This document shows positions 34,876-44,269 of a stretch of DNA of 64,000 nucleotides, in pieces; the stretch's first letter is position 1; each line of letters opens with the position of its first letter. The stretch covers positions 434,001 to 498,000 of the forward strand of contig JBDUYP010000022.1 in the NCBI GenBank assembly GCA_039944535.1, given 5' to 3'. Under the pieces are notes generated by a model. It was given only the letters and a program-made list of their open reading frames with translations. It was not told where the DNA came from and did no database searches. The position numbers and the translations under genes were made by a program. This DNA is from JAMZMI01 sp039944535 (GTDB lineage Bacteria > Bacteroidota > Bacteroidia > Cytophagales > Cyclobacteriaceae).

Positions 34876-35396
34876 AAGTCTAAGTATCCTAATGTGCCTT
34901 GATTAATATCCAACTTGAGTTTCTTTCTAAGAAGATCAAGTTTGTAAATTTCTTCTTTTAAATGAGGTCGGTTCATGCCATCTGTTAGTTTGATAGCGCC
35001 ACCAGTAATGATATACTTACCATCATAATGAACCGCATAGAGCCTCAGCCAGGTTCTTGGGCGTTCAATACGTCCTTTCTGTGACTGATTGTCTGTAACA
35101 GTGGTTTGCCTGTTGTCAAGCGGCTTAAAGAAGTCTGATAGATTGTCGCCATTGTTTTCATGTAAGGTTAAGAATAATGCGTCTGCATCACTAATTGTCT
35201 GCTTTACAGCACTAGTCATTGTAAACGGCTCTCCCACATCGTTCAAATCTTTTCTGAACTCTGTGAAGAAATCTCGCAACCATTGCGTATCTGTCCATTG
35301 ATCCTGTAGTAATTCCAGTAAGTTCTCACCATTATCATCATAGGTAACTCTGAATAACTTCTCTGGAATGACCGGCAAGATACTAGATATACGCAT
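34872..35396 (-). CDS. Candidate RelE/HigB-type toxin of the TAC module
   Basis: 174 residues. The C-terminal part (about 115-160) reads TWLRLYAVHYDGKYIITGGA then IKLT and a helix PHLKEEIYKLDLLRKKL, paralleling the R-L-Y...I-LL-HGF-KK plus terminal helix of HigB/Gp49-type mRNA interferases. The N-terminal half (NLLELLQDQW, LRDFFTEFRKDL) has no match I know. Position directly upstream of an XRE gene with 4-bp overlap supports a toxin role. Toxicity and RNase activity are inference. Confidence 0.7.
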   Translation of the reverse strand: MRISSILPVIPEKLFRVTYDDNGENLLELLQDQWTDTQWLRDFFTEFRKDLNDVGEPFTMTSAVKQTISDADALFLTLHENNGDNLSDFFKPLDNRQTTVTDNQSQKGRIERPRTWLRLYAVHYDGKYIITGGAIKLTDGMNRPHLKEEIYKLDLLRKKLKLDINQGTLGYLDL

Positions 35397-35400
35397 AACA

Positions 35401-35745
35401 TCAACCTGCAGGTTTATTTTTTGTTCTATTTTCCGAACAGACAGGAATTATTAACGAGTGAATGGCATCTCTAGAACACAACACTCGGTTAACCATTTTC
35501 GCTATGTTTTTGCAGGAAATACTTTTAAACTGGACGTTCAGATGGTGCAAATGGTTTACCTCGAAATCATTACATGAGATGGTAATTTTTCCTAAAAATT
35601 CATCTTGATTAGACCTAGCTATTGATTGAATGTATATTTTGCACCTGAACTTCGATACAGAAATGGCAAGGTAAAATATAAAAATTGATACTCCCGAAGT
35701 GATTAGCACTGACCAAAGTCGATCCAAGTAAAGTAATGTTTCCAT
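35401..35745 (-). CDS. Small membrane protein upstream of the toxin gene
   Basis: 114 residues with a single membrane segment near residues 11-30 (LWSVLITSGVSIFIFYLAI), then a hydrophilic Cys-containing part (five Cys). Not recognised. It ends 4 bp before the toxin start, so it probably heads the same transcript; whether it is part of the module is unknown. Confidence 0.55.
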   Translation of the reverse strand: METLLYLDRLWSVLITSGVSIFIFYLAISVSKFRCKIYIQSIARSNQDEFLGKITISCNDFEVNHLHHLNVQFKSISCKNIAKMVNRVLCSRDAIHSLIIPVCSENRTKNKPAG

Positions 35746-36162
35746 ATAAGCGTAGTTAGGGAGTAATTTAAAATTTTACAAATCACCCAAGTCATACACT
35801 AATCCATTTTTTGTAAACTTACACGTCATAGTCCTATAGCTTCATGAAATAATTCTAAACTGCCATTACCCGAAAAACCCCATCTCCCCTTCCACACCGC
35901 TGCGCAGGCCTTCTCGCAGTGCTCCGCGGAATCTCCTCTATCAGCAACGCAATTCAAACAAGTTCACCACAGCCCTGCGAATACACTAGCAGCCAATATG
36001 AATTGGCACGAGCCTGTCGCTCACGCCCTGCTGATTGATATCTGATAGCATATTGCACTATTTACAGCCTCCTGTTAATTCAGCTATATTTTTTGATTCC
36101 TGTAATCTTAAGTACTACGAGGATAATATAGTTATATTTGATAATGCACAACGTCTGAAGAA
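35746..36162. other. Intergenic region with interspersed repeat and promoter
   Basis: AT-rich at first; about 35935-36045 repeats the sequence seen at 16981-17101 (GCGAATACACTAGCAGCCAA and AATTGGCACGAG). A -7-like TATATTTG at 36133-36140 precedes the next gene. No coding frame was supported. Confidence 0.5.
36133..36140 (+). promoter_or_regulatory. -7 box of the gene at 36163
   Basis: TATATTTG matches TAnnTTTG, 22 bp before the ATG. No well-placed TTG for -33 was found. Confidence 0.35.
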
Positions 36163-37122
36163 ATGAAAACAAAAAATTCAGCACGATATTTTAAGATCAC
36201 AGGATTTATAAACATTGGGCTATCCGTTGCTTTCGGGATGTCTTACATTCTCCACCAGTGGTCGCTTATAGGTGACATCTTAGATCCATTTTTTGTTGGA
36301 TTAATTATGGCAAACTGTATCGTCATAAGTCAATCTCTCAATTATATAATTTCATTCTTTCGTAAGCGGATGAATGAAATGAATCAGTACAATATGAAGA
36401 TATTATCTCATTCCTACAATAAAGTATTTCATTTTGGCAAATCACTTTTAGCAGGAGCCATTTTTGGAACACTTTTTTTTGCGATAACATACTATTTTGC
36501 GAATATCTGGGAGGAGTATCCGACTCTAAGGTTATCACATTGCCTGTTCCTTTTTGTTTCTAACATAATGACCGGCATGGCTATATTTTGTTTTGTCGGC
36601 TATATGAGAGCGAGCTTTCATCTTGGATCCAAAGTGAAAATCGGACTATTTGATAGGTCGTGCCCGCTGGCTATATTTCTAATACAATTTAACAAGATAC
36701 TAACTATAACAACCTCAGTATCATGTGCTATCCCAATTCTTAGTCTGATTCAGAGTGTCTATGAAATGGATTTACTTATCTACTTATTTACAATTTGGAT
36801 ATTCCTTATAGCACTGAGTGTATATATCATTCCTTTGACGAGCATCTCGAATATTGTAAAAAACATCAAAGTGCGACACCTTCAGGATTTAAGTAAACTT
36901 ATCGAAGAAAATTACAAGTTAATGATCCAAAATATCAAGGATCATAAAAAGTATGAACACGAATCAGATGTACTAAAAGATCTAAGCAAAACATATAAAG
37001 ACATTAATCGCATTAGGGTTTTCCCTCCAATAGCTAGCTCTCGTTCATTCGGCACAGCTTTGATTGCACTTCTAATTACCCTTATCCCTACATTGATAGA
37101 ATTCGTTTTTAGAAATTTCTAG
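36163..37122 (+). CDS. Unidentified polytopic membrane protein
   Basis: 319 residues, about six membrane segments in the first 230 residues, a charged coiled-coil-like stretch (about 232-285: HLQDLSKLIEENYKLM and on) and a final membrane segment (LIALLITLIPTLIEFVF). AT-richer than its neighbours and flanked by repeats, suggesting accessory DNA. I do not recognise the family. Confidence 0.7.
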   Translation: MKTKNSARYFKITGFINIGLSVAFGMSYILHQWSLIGDILDPFFVGLIMANCIVISQSLNYIISFFRKRMNEMNQYNMKILSHSYNKVFHFGKSLLAGAIFGTLFFAITYYFANIWEEYPTLRLSHCLFLFVSNIMTGMAIFCFVGYMRASFHLGSKVKIGLFDRSCPLAIFLIQFNKILTITTSVSCAIPILSLIQSVYEMDLLIYLFTIWIFLIALSVYIIPLTSISNIVKNIKVRHLQDLSKLIEENYKLMIQNIKDHKKYEHESDVLKDLSKTYKDINRIRVFPPIASSRSFGTALIALLITLIPTLIEFVFRNF

Positions 37123-37279
37123 TTTATTGAATCTCAGGCTCAGTTTAAACCTAAAAACACCTAACTTCATACATGAAAAAAACCTGTAAAGAATTCCCCA
37201 CAGCCCTACTTAATTTTATCTAAAACCGTCAACTTATTTTAGAACGGGTCAAACTACTCTAATCGCTTATCGGTTTACT

Positions 37280-38209
37280 TCAATTACAAGTCGCGCTTAA
37301 TTCCTGATAATCCGATATAGATACAGTTGGGACCTCCTGACCACTTAAGATTTTGATACAGGTCAAATTCGGGTTTCTATCTACTCTTAGGTCTATTAAT
37401 TTTTGATTGTTGCTCACATCGAGACTGGCAAGCAAATTACTCGAACTATACAGATGCGTTAGACTTGTATTGGTGTCAAGACCCATATACTCAATTTTAT
37501 TACCAGAAATCAGTAAGGTTTCCAATGATGTATTGGTACTGAAATCTACCGTTTCGAGTAGATTAGAAGTTAGCAATACGTGTTGTAGATTGACCGCTCC
37601 GTCGGTATCAACAGATACCAGGTCATTGTGGCTCATGTGTAGGACTTCCAACGATTCATTATGAATGCTAAAATCTTGCAGGTAATTCCATGATAAATCC
37701 AGATCTTTTAACATCGTTGCATTTGATAATCCTACGATTTCGCTACTTGCGCTAAACTCATTTGACTGTAGATCTACAAAAATCAAATTGGGATTGTTGC
37801 TAAGGTCTATGCTGGTGAGCCTATTTGCAAAAAGGTAAACGGTATCCAATAAGGTATTATAGCTTAAATCAACCTGCGTCAATTCCTGATTAGCTGCAGA
37901 CAAGAACTTCAAATTCACAAAGCCTTCGATTCCTGTTAGATCACTAATTTCACCAAAATGAGAAGAGAGGTTTAAATCCAACCGACTGACTTTTTCAGCA
38001 TCTGACTTCAACATTTGTTGGTTGACGGTACTGTCCGAATCTATACCTTGATCCACTAAAATAGTTTCGAAATGGCTATCGGGAATACTCAAATAAACAT
38101 CTACTATCGGGTCTTGGGTTTCATCATCACTGGAACATGAGGCAACAAGAATCAAGGTTAAAACAAAGATTGGGAAGGTGATTTTACCTTTGTAGGCGGG
38201 GAAATTCAT
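37280..38209 (-). CDS. Leucine-rich repeat lipoprotein
   Basis: 309 residues. Lipobox LVASC (Cys25) follows a hydrophobic signal, and an Asp/Glu patch after the Cys (SSDDETQD) is typical of surface lipoproteins in this phylum. About nine LRR units of 21-22 residues run from about residue 85 to 285 (for example LTSIDLSNNPNLIFVDL, LEVLHMSHNDLVSV, LLISGNKIEYMGL). Probably exposed and involved in binding; ligand unknown. Confidence 0.88.
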   Translation of the reverse strand: MNFPAYKGKITFPIFVLTLILVASCSSDDETQDPIVDVYLSIPDSHFETILVDQGIDSDSTVNQQMLKSDAEKVSRLDLNLSSHFGEISDLTGIEGFVNLKFLSAANQELTQVDLSYNTLLDTVYLFANRLTSIDLSNNPNLIFVDLQSNEFSASSEIVGLSNATMLKDLDLSWNYLQDFSIHNESLEVLHMSHNDLVSVDTDGAVNLQHVLLTSNLLETVDFSTNTSLETLLISGNKIEYMGLDTNTSLTHLYSSSNLLASLDVSNNQKLIDLRVDRNPNLTCIKILSGQEVPTVSISDYQELSATCN

Positions 38210-38381
38210 TTTTATTTTTTTGGTAAGATTTCTTAGACGGTTCTAAAGCTGAATGGTTGCGGTCAAACTTGATTTCCCTTCCATTCTTCGCAAAAAAAAA
38301 TCAAGAGCAACTCAAACCAGCATGCATATATCCCCGACTGAGTAAATGAAAACCTCAGCTGGCAAAGCTACCCACTCGCAC

Positions 38382-38515
38382 AAATATCATAGTGAAGCTG
38401 CGTGCTCCGGCCTGTCGAAGCGAGACATTTAACCATTACGGTTACTTACCTTTTTGTTGACCCTTCGACAAGCTCAGGGTGACATTCCCGTCGAGTACCT
38501 CAGGCATCAGAGTGA
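38382..38515 (+). repeat. Composite interspersed repeat, copy 2
   Basis: Same order as copy 1: AAATATCATAGTGAAGCTGC, CTCCGGCCTGTCGAAGCGAG, TTACTTACC, then GACCCTTCGACAAGCTCAGG and a degenerate third piece (GTCGAGTACCTCAGG). Confidence 0.8.
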
Positions 38516-38523
38516 CAAAAAAG

Positions 38524-38640
38524 AGCGGACAGAATCTGGCGGACAGACTGCCTTTTGTCAGACAAGACGGATGCCATCACCCAAAGTATATGGACTACAA
38601 AGGCACATACAAATTCTATCACGATGGTGATGGTGACTAA
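38524..38640 (+). pseudogene. Possible C-terminal gene remnant
   Basis: An open stretch without start, ending CHHPKYMDYKGTYKFYHDG and a TAA at 38638-38640. The composition looks protein-like, but I cannot name a parent gene. It follows directly after repeat copy 2, as if the repeat had cut the gene. Confidence 0.25.
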
Positions 38641-38713
38641 TTTTTCATTTCGGCTATTTTCCGGATCATGAGAAATTGATTTAAATAAAGAAATGTCAGC
38701 TCCAAATTTTTAA

Positions 38714-41026
38714 TCATTTACTGACCACAATCGGAGCGCCAAGGCATTTATCGGGTATCCTGAAAGCGTCCACCAGCGGTACAGCCTCTTGCCTTACCTC
38801 ATGGCAGAGTTCGTTCACCACACGACGGATGGCTTTGGTTTTTGCTCCCTCCATATAGCCTTGCTCCAGGTACCAACCCTTATTCTTTTCTATCTGACTA
38901 AGCGCAAACAGCTGGCAAAGTTTGGTAAGTACCGCACGGCAGGCAGTGTCCTCAGTTTGTTCTATTTGGCTGACAAACCCCTCAAGTATGACACGCTCCA
39001 CATACGCAAAACCAATACCGACCATATGATATTGGGTTTGGTTAAACGCATCAAAAGAGTCCATACCCTGATCCAGGTGATGCTTGAATCTCCGCGCCGC
39101 AGCAGTCAAAATGCTCTTCTCACGGTATTTGAAAGCATCCAGCATAAACTCAAAGTTCAAAAGATGCTCTCTGTCCGTATTCCTCACAGTTACAGGGTTC
39201 ATCTCGCTAATGGAAGTTTTGGCCTGGCTGGCCAGGTAGCTGAGCATACCAAAGAAATTGATGTCTGCGAATTCCTTCTTAAACTCCGACAGGCGGCTCT
39301 TGGCCACAAGTTGCATTAGCACAGTATTATCTCCCTCAAACGTGGTGTAGATGTCAGTGTCGTTCTTCAACCTGTCAATTCGGTTTTCTGAAAGAAACCC
39401 TTTTCCACCCAGCGCTTCGCGACATTCCTGAAGCGTGACTGTTGTATTCCATGTACACCATGCCTTCAGGCCAGCAGCCAGAGCTTCTATTTCCTGCATA
39501 TCATCTTCAGTCCTTTTCAGGAAGCGATCAGTGAGGTATTGCAAAGCGAAATGACTGGCATAGGCATTTGCCAAAAGAGGCATCAACCTTCTCTGATGCG
39601 TTCGGTAGTTGAGGATAGGTACCTCTTCTCCATTTTCCGGACCGAACTGTTTGCGTTGGTCACCGTATTTGATGGCTATGGCCAATCCCGATTTGGCTGC
39701 ACTTAGTCCTGATCTTGGGATACCTATCCTGCCGCCCACCAAAGTTCCGAGCATGGTGAAAAACCTTCTGTTGTCGCTCGTAATTGGACTTTGAAAATGA
39801 CCATTTTCGTCTACAGCCGCGTATCTGTCCAGCATTTCGCCCTTTCCGATCTTCACATGATCAAACCAGATACGACCATTGTCCACACCATTGAGCCCCA
39901 TCTTTCGACCACAGTCTTTGATCGTTACACCAGGCCAATGCTTTCCACTTTCATCCCGTAGTGGTACCACAAAGGCATTTACACCATAGTCAACTCCGTC
40001 AATGATGAGCTTGGCAAAGACTGTGGCCATGCGGCCGTGCAGTGCAGCATTGCCAATGTATTCCTTGCCCGCACCTTCATGAGGCGTGTTGATCACAAAG
40101 GTTTGGTTTGAGTGATCATAAGTGGCTGTGGTCTCTATCCCTTTCACATTGGAGCCATGCCCCGTTTCTGTCATAGCAAAACAACCGGGTAGTTCGAGAG
40201 AACCAATGGATTTGATATATTTCTTGTGGTGCTTTTCAGTGCCCAGTAAGTAAACACTCATACCCCAAAGTCCAAACTGCACACCAAACTTGATCACTGT
40301 GCTCAGGTCATGATAAGAGAGGCCTTCCATAATCGCAAAGTACTTTTCCATGCTACCCTCTCCTCCATATTCTTTTGGATAGGCCATAGCACCAAAACCT
40401 TGCTCCGCAAGATGTCTGCACCACGTTAAAACCTGCTCGCGATATTCCTCGAGGTTGTCTGTCTCCAAATAGTTAAACTCCTCATCAGAGAGGATAGTCT
40501 TCACCTTATTCAGAATCTCTTTGTTGGTACCATCTAGCAAATCGGCTAATTTCTCTATATCAAATGTTTGCTGAGTGGTTTGCGAACCTGTCGAAGTTTT
40601 GTGTTCTGCTGATCTGAAATGATAGACTGATTCATACGAGATCACGCCAAGAGCTTCTTCCAAACCCTTCAGGTGAGATCGTGTAGCTTCTGAGATAGCT
40701 TCATCCTGATTCTGCGCATGTCGCTGAGCCAGATTCACGCCTATATCCGCCAGCGTGATTTTCATATGGCCCTTCATATCCATTGCAGAACTCTTGATTT
40801 CCGCCAACCAACTTTTGAGTTCGTTTGGTGATGGTGGATTTTTTGGATCAAGATTGGAAAGCAGAAAACCGCGCTCCTGATCTGTAAGCCAGGTTTGACT
40901 ATCTACCAGATCTCGAATCTTATGAATTTCGCTTGGGGTGAGTATGGCATCTGCCCAAACCATGTAGAACACCGGGACAAATGAATATAAGGCGGGATTT
41001 TCCTTGAAGAACTTTGAATGAATCAT
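38714..41026 (-). CDS. Large acyl-CoA dehydrogenase / acyl-CoA oxidase-like protein
   Basis: 770 residues, longer than the roughly 380-residue acyl-CoA dehydrogenases and nearer to peroxisomal-type acyl-CoA oxidases. Visible features: GFGAMAYPKEYGGEGSMEKY, FAMTETGHGSNVKGIET, the substrate/flavin segment RKQFGPENGEEVPI, and the C-terminal ECREALGGKGFLSENRI then YTTFEGDNTVLMQLVAK. The first 150 residues form a separate helical domain. Oxidises fatty acyl-CoA in beta-oxidation using FAD; whether electrons go to oxygen or to ETF cannot be told from sequence. It stands alone between repeat-rich gaps. Confidence 0.92.
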   Translation of the reverse strand: MIHSKFFKENPALYSFVPVFYMVWADAILTPSEIHKIRDLVDSQTWLTDQERGFLLSNLDPKNPPSPNELKSWLAEIKSSAMDMKGHMKITLADIGVNLAQRHAQNQDEAISEATRSHLKGLEEALGVISYESVYHFRSAEHKTSTGSQTTQQTFDIEKLADLLDGTNKEILNKVKTILSDEEFNYLETDNLEEYREQVLTWCRHLAEQGFGAMAYPKEYGGEGSMEKYFAIMEGLSYHDLSTVIKFGVQFGLWGMSVYLLGTEKHHKKYIKSIGSLELPGCFAMTETGHGSNVKGIETTATYDHSNQTFVINTPHEGAGKEYIGNAALHGRMATVFAKLIIDGVDYGVNAFVVPLRDESGKHWPGVTIKDCGRKMGLNGVDNGRIWFDHVKIGKGEMLDRYAAVDENGHFQSPITSDNRRFFTMLGTLVGGRIGIPRSGLSAAKSGLAIAIKYGDQRKQFGPENGEEVPILNYRTHQRRLMPLLANAYASHFALQYLTDRFLKRTEDDMQEIEALAAGLKAWCTWNTTVTLQECREALGGKGFLSENRIDRLKNDTDIYTTFEGDNTVLMQLVAKSRLSEFKKEFADINFFGMLSYLASQAKTSISEMNPVTVRNTDREHLLNFEFMLDAFKYREKSILTAAARRFKHHLDQGMDSFDAFNQTQYHMVGIGFAYVERVILEGFVSQIEQTEDTACRAVLTKLCQLFALSQIEKNKGWYLEQGYMEGAKTKAIRRVVNELCHEVRQEAVPLVDAFRIPDKCLGAPIVVSK

Positions 41027-41432
41027 TACAGGGATGTTTTCCCTAAAGTTAATATGAACTGAACTCTGGAACGAATGGTTTTGAGCTGGCTGAAACCAAA
41101 TGTTAAAATTTCAATTATCAGGTGATGGCCAAATGTTAGTGATGAGCATCACTTGTCATATTGAAGCTGCGTGCTCCGGCCTGTCGAAGCGAGACATTTG
41201 ATGATTGCAATCACTTACCTTTTTGTTGACCCTTCGACAAGCTCAGGGTGACATTCCCTTCGACAAGCTCAGGGTGACATTCCCGTCGACGAGCTCAGGG
41301 ATCAGGATGCAAAAAGAATAGCCCCGAGGTGTAACCACCCATTGCCTCCACTACCTGTTTTACAAACCTGACAATAATCATTTTCCTAGTTCTTCAAACT
41401 TCAATAAGTTTGCGAGCCAAAAAACCAAAACC
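41027..41432. other. Intergenic region with composite and tandem repeats
   Basis: Holds composite repeat copy 3 (41153-41300), whose right part is a 26-bp tandem array, and AT-rich sequence before the PhnA gene. No gene was seen. Confidence 0.6.
41153..41300 (+). repeat. Composite interspersed repeat, copy 3, with 26-bp tandem units
   Basis: Left hairpin (TGTCATATTGAAGCTGC ... GAGACATTT), TCACTTACC, then CTTCGACAAGCTCAGGG-type units at 41232-41257 and 41258-41283 (identical 26-mers) and a partial third (41284-41300). Confidence 0.85.
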
Positions 41433-41771
41433 ATGTCAGAAGCCATAACCTGCCCCAGCTGCCAATCACCTTACGGATACCCTAGTGACAATCTCATGAT
41501 GTGCCCGGAGTGCGGCCATGAATGGGACCCCAATGTAGTAGAGGAAGAAGACGAAGGCTTGGTAGTGAAAGACGCAAACGGTAACCCGCTACAAGATGGC
41601 GATAGCGTAGTGGTACTGAAAAACCTTCCGGTAAAGGGCTATCCGCAACCCGTAAAGGCAGGAACCAAAGTCAAGAATATCAGACTCTCCGACGGTGATC
41701 ACAACATAGACTGCAAGATCGATGGGTTTGGAGCCATGGGTTTGAAATCTGAATTTGTGAAGAAGGCATAA
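41433..41771 (+). CDS. yjdM: PhnA/YjdM-type zinc-ribbon protein
   Basis: 112 residues. An N-terminal zinc ribbon (CPSCQSPYGYPSDNLMMCPE then CGHEW; Cys at 7, 10, 24 and 27) and a C-terminal SH3-like beta domain (VVKDANGNPLQDGDSVVVLK, PVKAGTKVKNIRL). Once called alkylphosphonate protein PhnA, though no phosphonate genes are nearby and the biochemical role is unsettled. Stand-alone gene with its own terminator. Confidence 0.93.
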   Translation: MSEAITCPSCQSPYGYPSDNLMMCPECGHEWDPNVVEEEDEGLVVKDANGNPLQDGDSVVVLKNLPVKGYPQPVKAGTKVKNIRLSDGDHNIDCKIDGFGAMGLKSEFVKKA

Positions 41772-41795
41772 AAAAGCGATGCTTGCGTGCTTTTT
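41771..41795 (+). terminator. Terminator after yjdM
   Basis: Arms AAAAAGC (41771-41777) and GCTTTTT (41789-41795) with a T run on the plus strand, overlapping the stop codon. Confidence 0.65.
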
Positions 41796-42281
41796 GCGAT
41801 GCGACTTAGTGTCAATGATTAATTAAGAATTGCAGAATTTTCGCTTCCAATTCCTATTTTTTTTATAGGGGTTTCCATTGCTTTACAAACGGCTGTGAGC
41901 CTTCAAAAGCCACTTTGTCAACGGCTTTGAATTTTCATAAATATTCCCTTTAATGGGTCTTTCGAGTGTTTAAGGTTGGTCACAGTTTCATCCCATTGTG
42001 ACTTCATCTGACTTTTCAGATTTAACTTTAAAATCCTCAACTTCATTGCACAATTCATCAACCTTCTTCTTTATGCTATTTTCTTAATTCCAATGCATTC
42101 ACCGTCATTTGATTTGAGTCTTTTTATATTTATTAAACACTCAAAAATGTTTCCTTTTTAAAAAAAAATTGACATTTAGTCCGGGTCACTTGGATATGTA
42201 ATCATTAAAATAAGTCAGTAAGGCTCGTACAAACCCGATAATTGTGTATAGGTTTATGACTGTCATAATCCGGATTAAACA
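41772..42281. other. AT-rich intergenic region
   Basis: About 500 bp before the next gene, AT-rich. On the minus strand near 41868-41943 two short overlapping open stretches (one reading VDKVAFEGSQPFVKQWKPL then stop) look faintly protein-like and may be a decayed gene end; no start or homologue can be named. Confidence 0.35.
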
Positions 42282-43805
42282 TTGAAAAACAAAAGTCTTC
42301 GAAGCTTTTTGATTATTAATTTTTTATGTCTGACTATTTACAGTGTTAGCGCTGGTATAAATGATCGGACAAATTTTTTCACAAAGGAACAACAAGTAAA
42401 AATTGAAGCTCTTTGTGAAAAACTGGAACGCCAATATTTTCTGACAACAATTATCTCTGTGTATGAAGATCAAAAGCCTCCAACCCTAAAAAATGGAGTA
42501 ATGGGTTACGAGTACTTATTTCTCAATATCGATTTGGGGGATCAAGCTATTAATTGCTCAGGGTTGAAACTCTCAAAAGAGCAACAGGAAAAATTTTGCA
42601 ACACCTTTTTAACAAGATTAAAACTCGTCAATTTTAACAATAGAGATAGTCTGTTTGCCAGTTTAAAGGGGGCACTCAGAGAAATTAAAAATCAATTACA
42701 CGAGCAAAAAGAACATCAGCTTGCATTAGCAGCATCACACAATAAGCAAAAGAAATTTTCAACACAATTGAAAGCCTTTATCTGGTTATGCATAATAACG
42801 ATCGTGGTTTTTATCGTGGTATATACCATAAAATCAACCAAGCCAGGTAATCGGTTTGAAAAATTAGAATTTTATGGGTTAGCAAGAATTAATTTAAGCA
42901 CAGCAGTTATTATATCTGTACTAATAGCAATTTTGGGGGTATATAGTCTTCGCTTTTTTGACGAAGAGACGCATGGCTATATAGCACTACTGTGTTTGAT
43001 ATTTACACTTTACCCTTTGCTAGTAGTCGTATCTGGAGGGCTCACTTTTCTCAAAGACCTATTCGCTATAAAGAAGTATAAATCAATTAAGTCAACCAAT
43101 ATTTCGCTTGGAGCCAAAGCTTTCATTTTGAACTCTTCAATTCCAACGGATGTAATGCTGGAACTCAATTTTTATCATTTGCTTGAACAGAGCAAAATAT
43201 TGCTTCTTTTCGACAAAGAAAATTTCCGACATCCACATTATATCAGATTTGGTAAAGAAGAACCAGGCGTAAACAGGAAGTCGTTCCAACCCTATTTCTT
43301 AAAACTCAAAGATCCCCGCACCCCGATTCATTTATATCTTAACGGGCTTTACAAAAGAATTGGAAGATTTAAAGCATACAGAAAAGACTACATTATTCAA
43401 GAACTCTTTGAAAGAGGGTTGATTCAAAAAACACCTTGGTTATTCAACCAATTTAAACTCAATGAAAAAGGCAATCTTTATAGAAAGAGCTTACTATCTG
43501 ATATTGCCAGAGAGGAAAAAAACATCAATGAATTCCTAATAAACTCTACGACCAAAACCTCAATTCTATCAAACCTTAGCTCAACGCTGCTTTTACACCC
43601 AGACGGCAAGCGAGCCCTCAACGAAATTAGAAACAGATTATCAAAACATGATTTAGAAAAGCTTCCTAATCAAACTAGCATATACCCTTTTTTAACTGAC
43701 TATTTTGATTTCAGCCTATTCAAACGAAATCTATCCAAAGCATCATCGTATAAAATGGAATGGTCGAATTCATCAGATGTTACCAAATGGGTAATACCTG
43801 TTTAG
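42282..43805 (+). CDS. Unidentified membrane protein with exported N-terminal domain
   Basis: 507 residues from a TTG start at 42282; the immediate signal peptide (FLIINFLCLTIYSVSAG) supports that start. The exported part (about 24-140, FTKEQQVKIEALCEKLERQY) weakly recalls TPM-type domains. A membrane segment at about 165-183 and two more at about 207-255 follow, then a soluble helical C-terminal half with repeated leucine and lysine segments. AT-rich like the gene at 36163. Function unknown. It abuts the convergent gene at 43806. Confidence 0.7.
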   Translation: MKNKSLRSFLIINFLCLTIYSVSAGINDRTNFFTKEQQVKIEALCEKLERQYFLTTIISVYEDQKPPTLKNGVMGYEYLFLNIDLGDQAINCSGLKLSKEQQEKFCNTFLTRLKLVNFNNRDSLFASLKGALREIKNQLHEQKEHQLALAASHNKQKKFSTQLKAFIWLCIITIVVFIVVYTIKSTKPGNRFEKLEFYGLARINLSTAVIISVLIAILGVYSLRFFDEETHGYIALLCLIFTLYPLLVVVSGGLTFLKDLFAIKKYKSIKSTNISLGAKAFILNSSIPTDVMLELNFYHLLEQSKILLLFDKENFRHPHYIRFGKEEPGVNRKSFQPYFLKLKDPRTPIHLYLNGLYKRIGRFKAYRKDYIIQELFERGLIQKTPWLFNQFKLNEKGNLYRKSLLSDIAREEKNINEFLINSTTKTSILSNLSSTLLLHPDGKRALNEIRNRLSKHDLEKLPNQTSIYPFLTDYFDFSLFKRNLSKASSYKMEWSNSSDVTKWVIPV

Positions 43806-44144
43806 TTACAGTACCTCCCAAAACATCAAATAACTGGCCGTACTGCCCTCTTCCAAAAGCTCCATACTGGTTGAGTATTTGTCAGGTTTGCCGTCAACCT
43901 TAAACTTGAACACCCCGAGCAAGTCATTGCGACTTACAAAATCAAAATCCCACAACTCCACTTCATTCCAGCCTTCGGGCACGTCCAGATCCAGGTCTAT
44001 TTCCACTTTATCTCCGGTATCCAGACGATGGTATTTTTCGCCTTCCGGCCATATTTTCTCCCCGTCCTTTTTGAGATACATCTCGTCTTTATCCACTTCG
44101 TCAGGCGTGGTGCATTCCACAGATATCAATCGGATTTTCGGCAT
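43806..44144 (-). CDS. Small acidic beta-rich hypothetical protein
   Basis: 112 residues, no signal or membrane segment. Strands with VELWDFDFVSRNDLLGVF and IRLISVECTTPDEVDKDEMY give a C2-like pattern of acidic loops, but I cannot assign a family. Convergent with the preceding gene, with stop codons adjoining and no space for a terminator. Confidence 0.7.
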   Translation of the reverse strand: MPKIRLISVECTTPDEVDKDEMYLKKDGEKIWPEGEKYHRLDTGDKVEIDLDLDVPEGWNEVELWDFDFVSRNDLLGVFKFKVDGKPDKYSTSMELLEEGSTASYLMFWEVL

Positions 44145-44269
44145 GTCATAGCAGTTTTATTTGACTAAAGATAAAACCAATCTGGCAGATACACAGGATT
44201 AAAAAAAGCAGATGTCATAACCTTATCAAAAATTACTCGTAAGAAGTAAGTGATTACTCACTTTTTCAA

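Larger units (their letters stand above)
38210..38713. other. Intergenic region with composite repeat and possible gene relic
   Basis: Begins with the upstream region of the LRR gene, including a run of nine or more A near 38289. The composite repeat copy 2 spans 38382-38515. A short open stretch at 38524-38640 may be a gene remnant (listed separately). Confidence 0.5.

Noticed and set aside
41232..41300. 26-bp tandem repeats as a CRISPR array
   Set aside because: There are no spacers between units, no cas genes, and the unit is part of a dispersed palindrome family.
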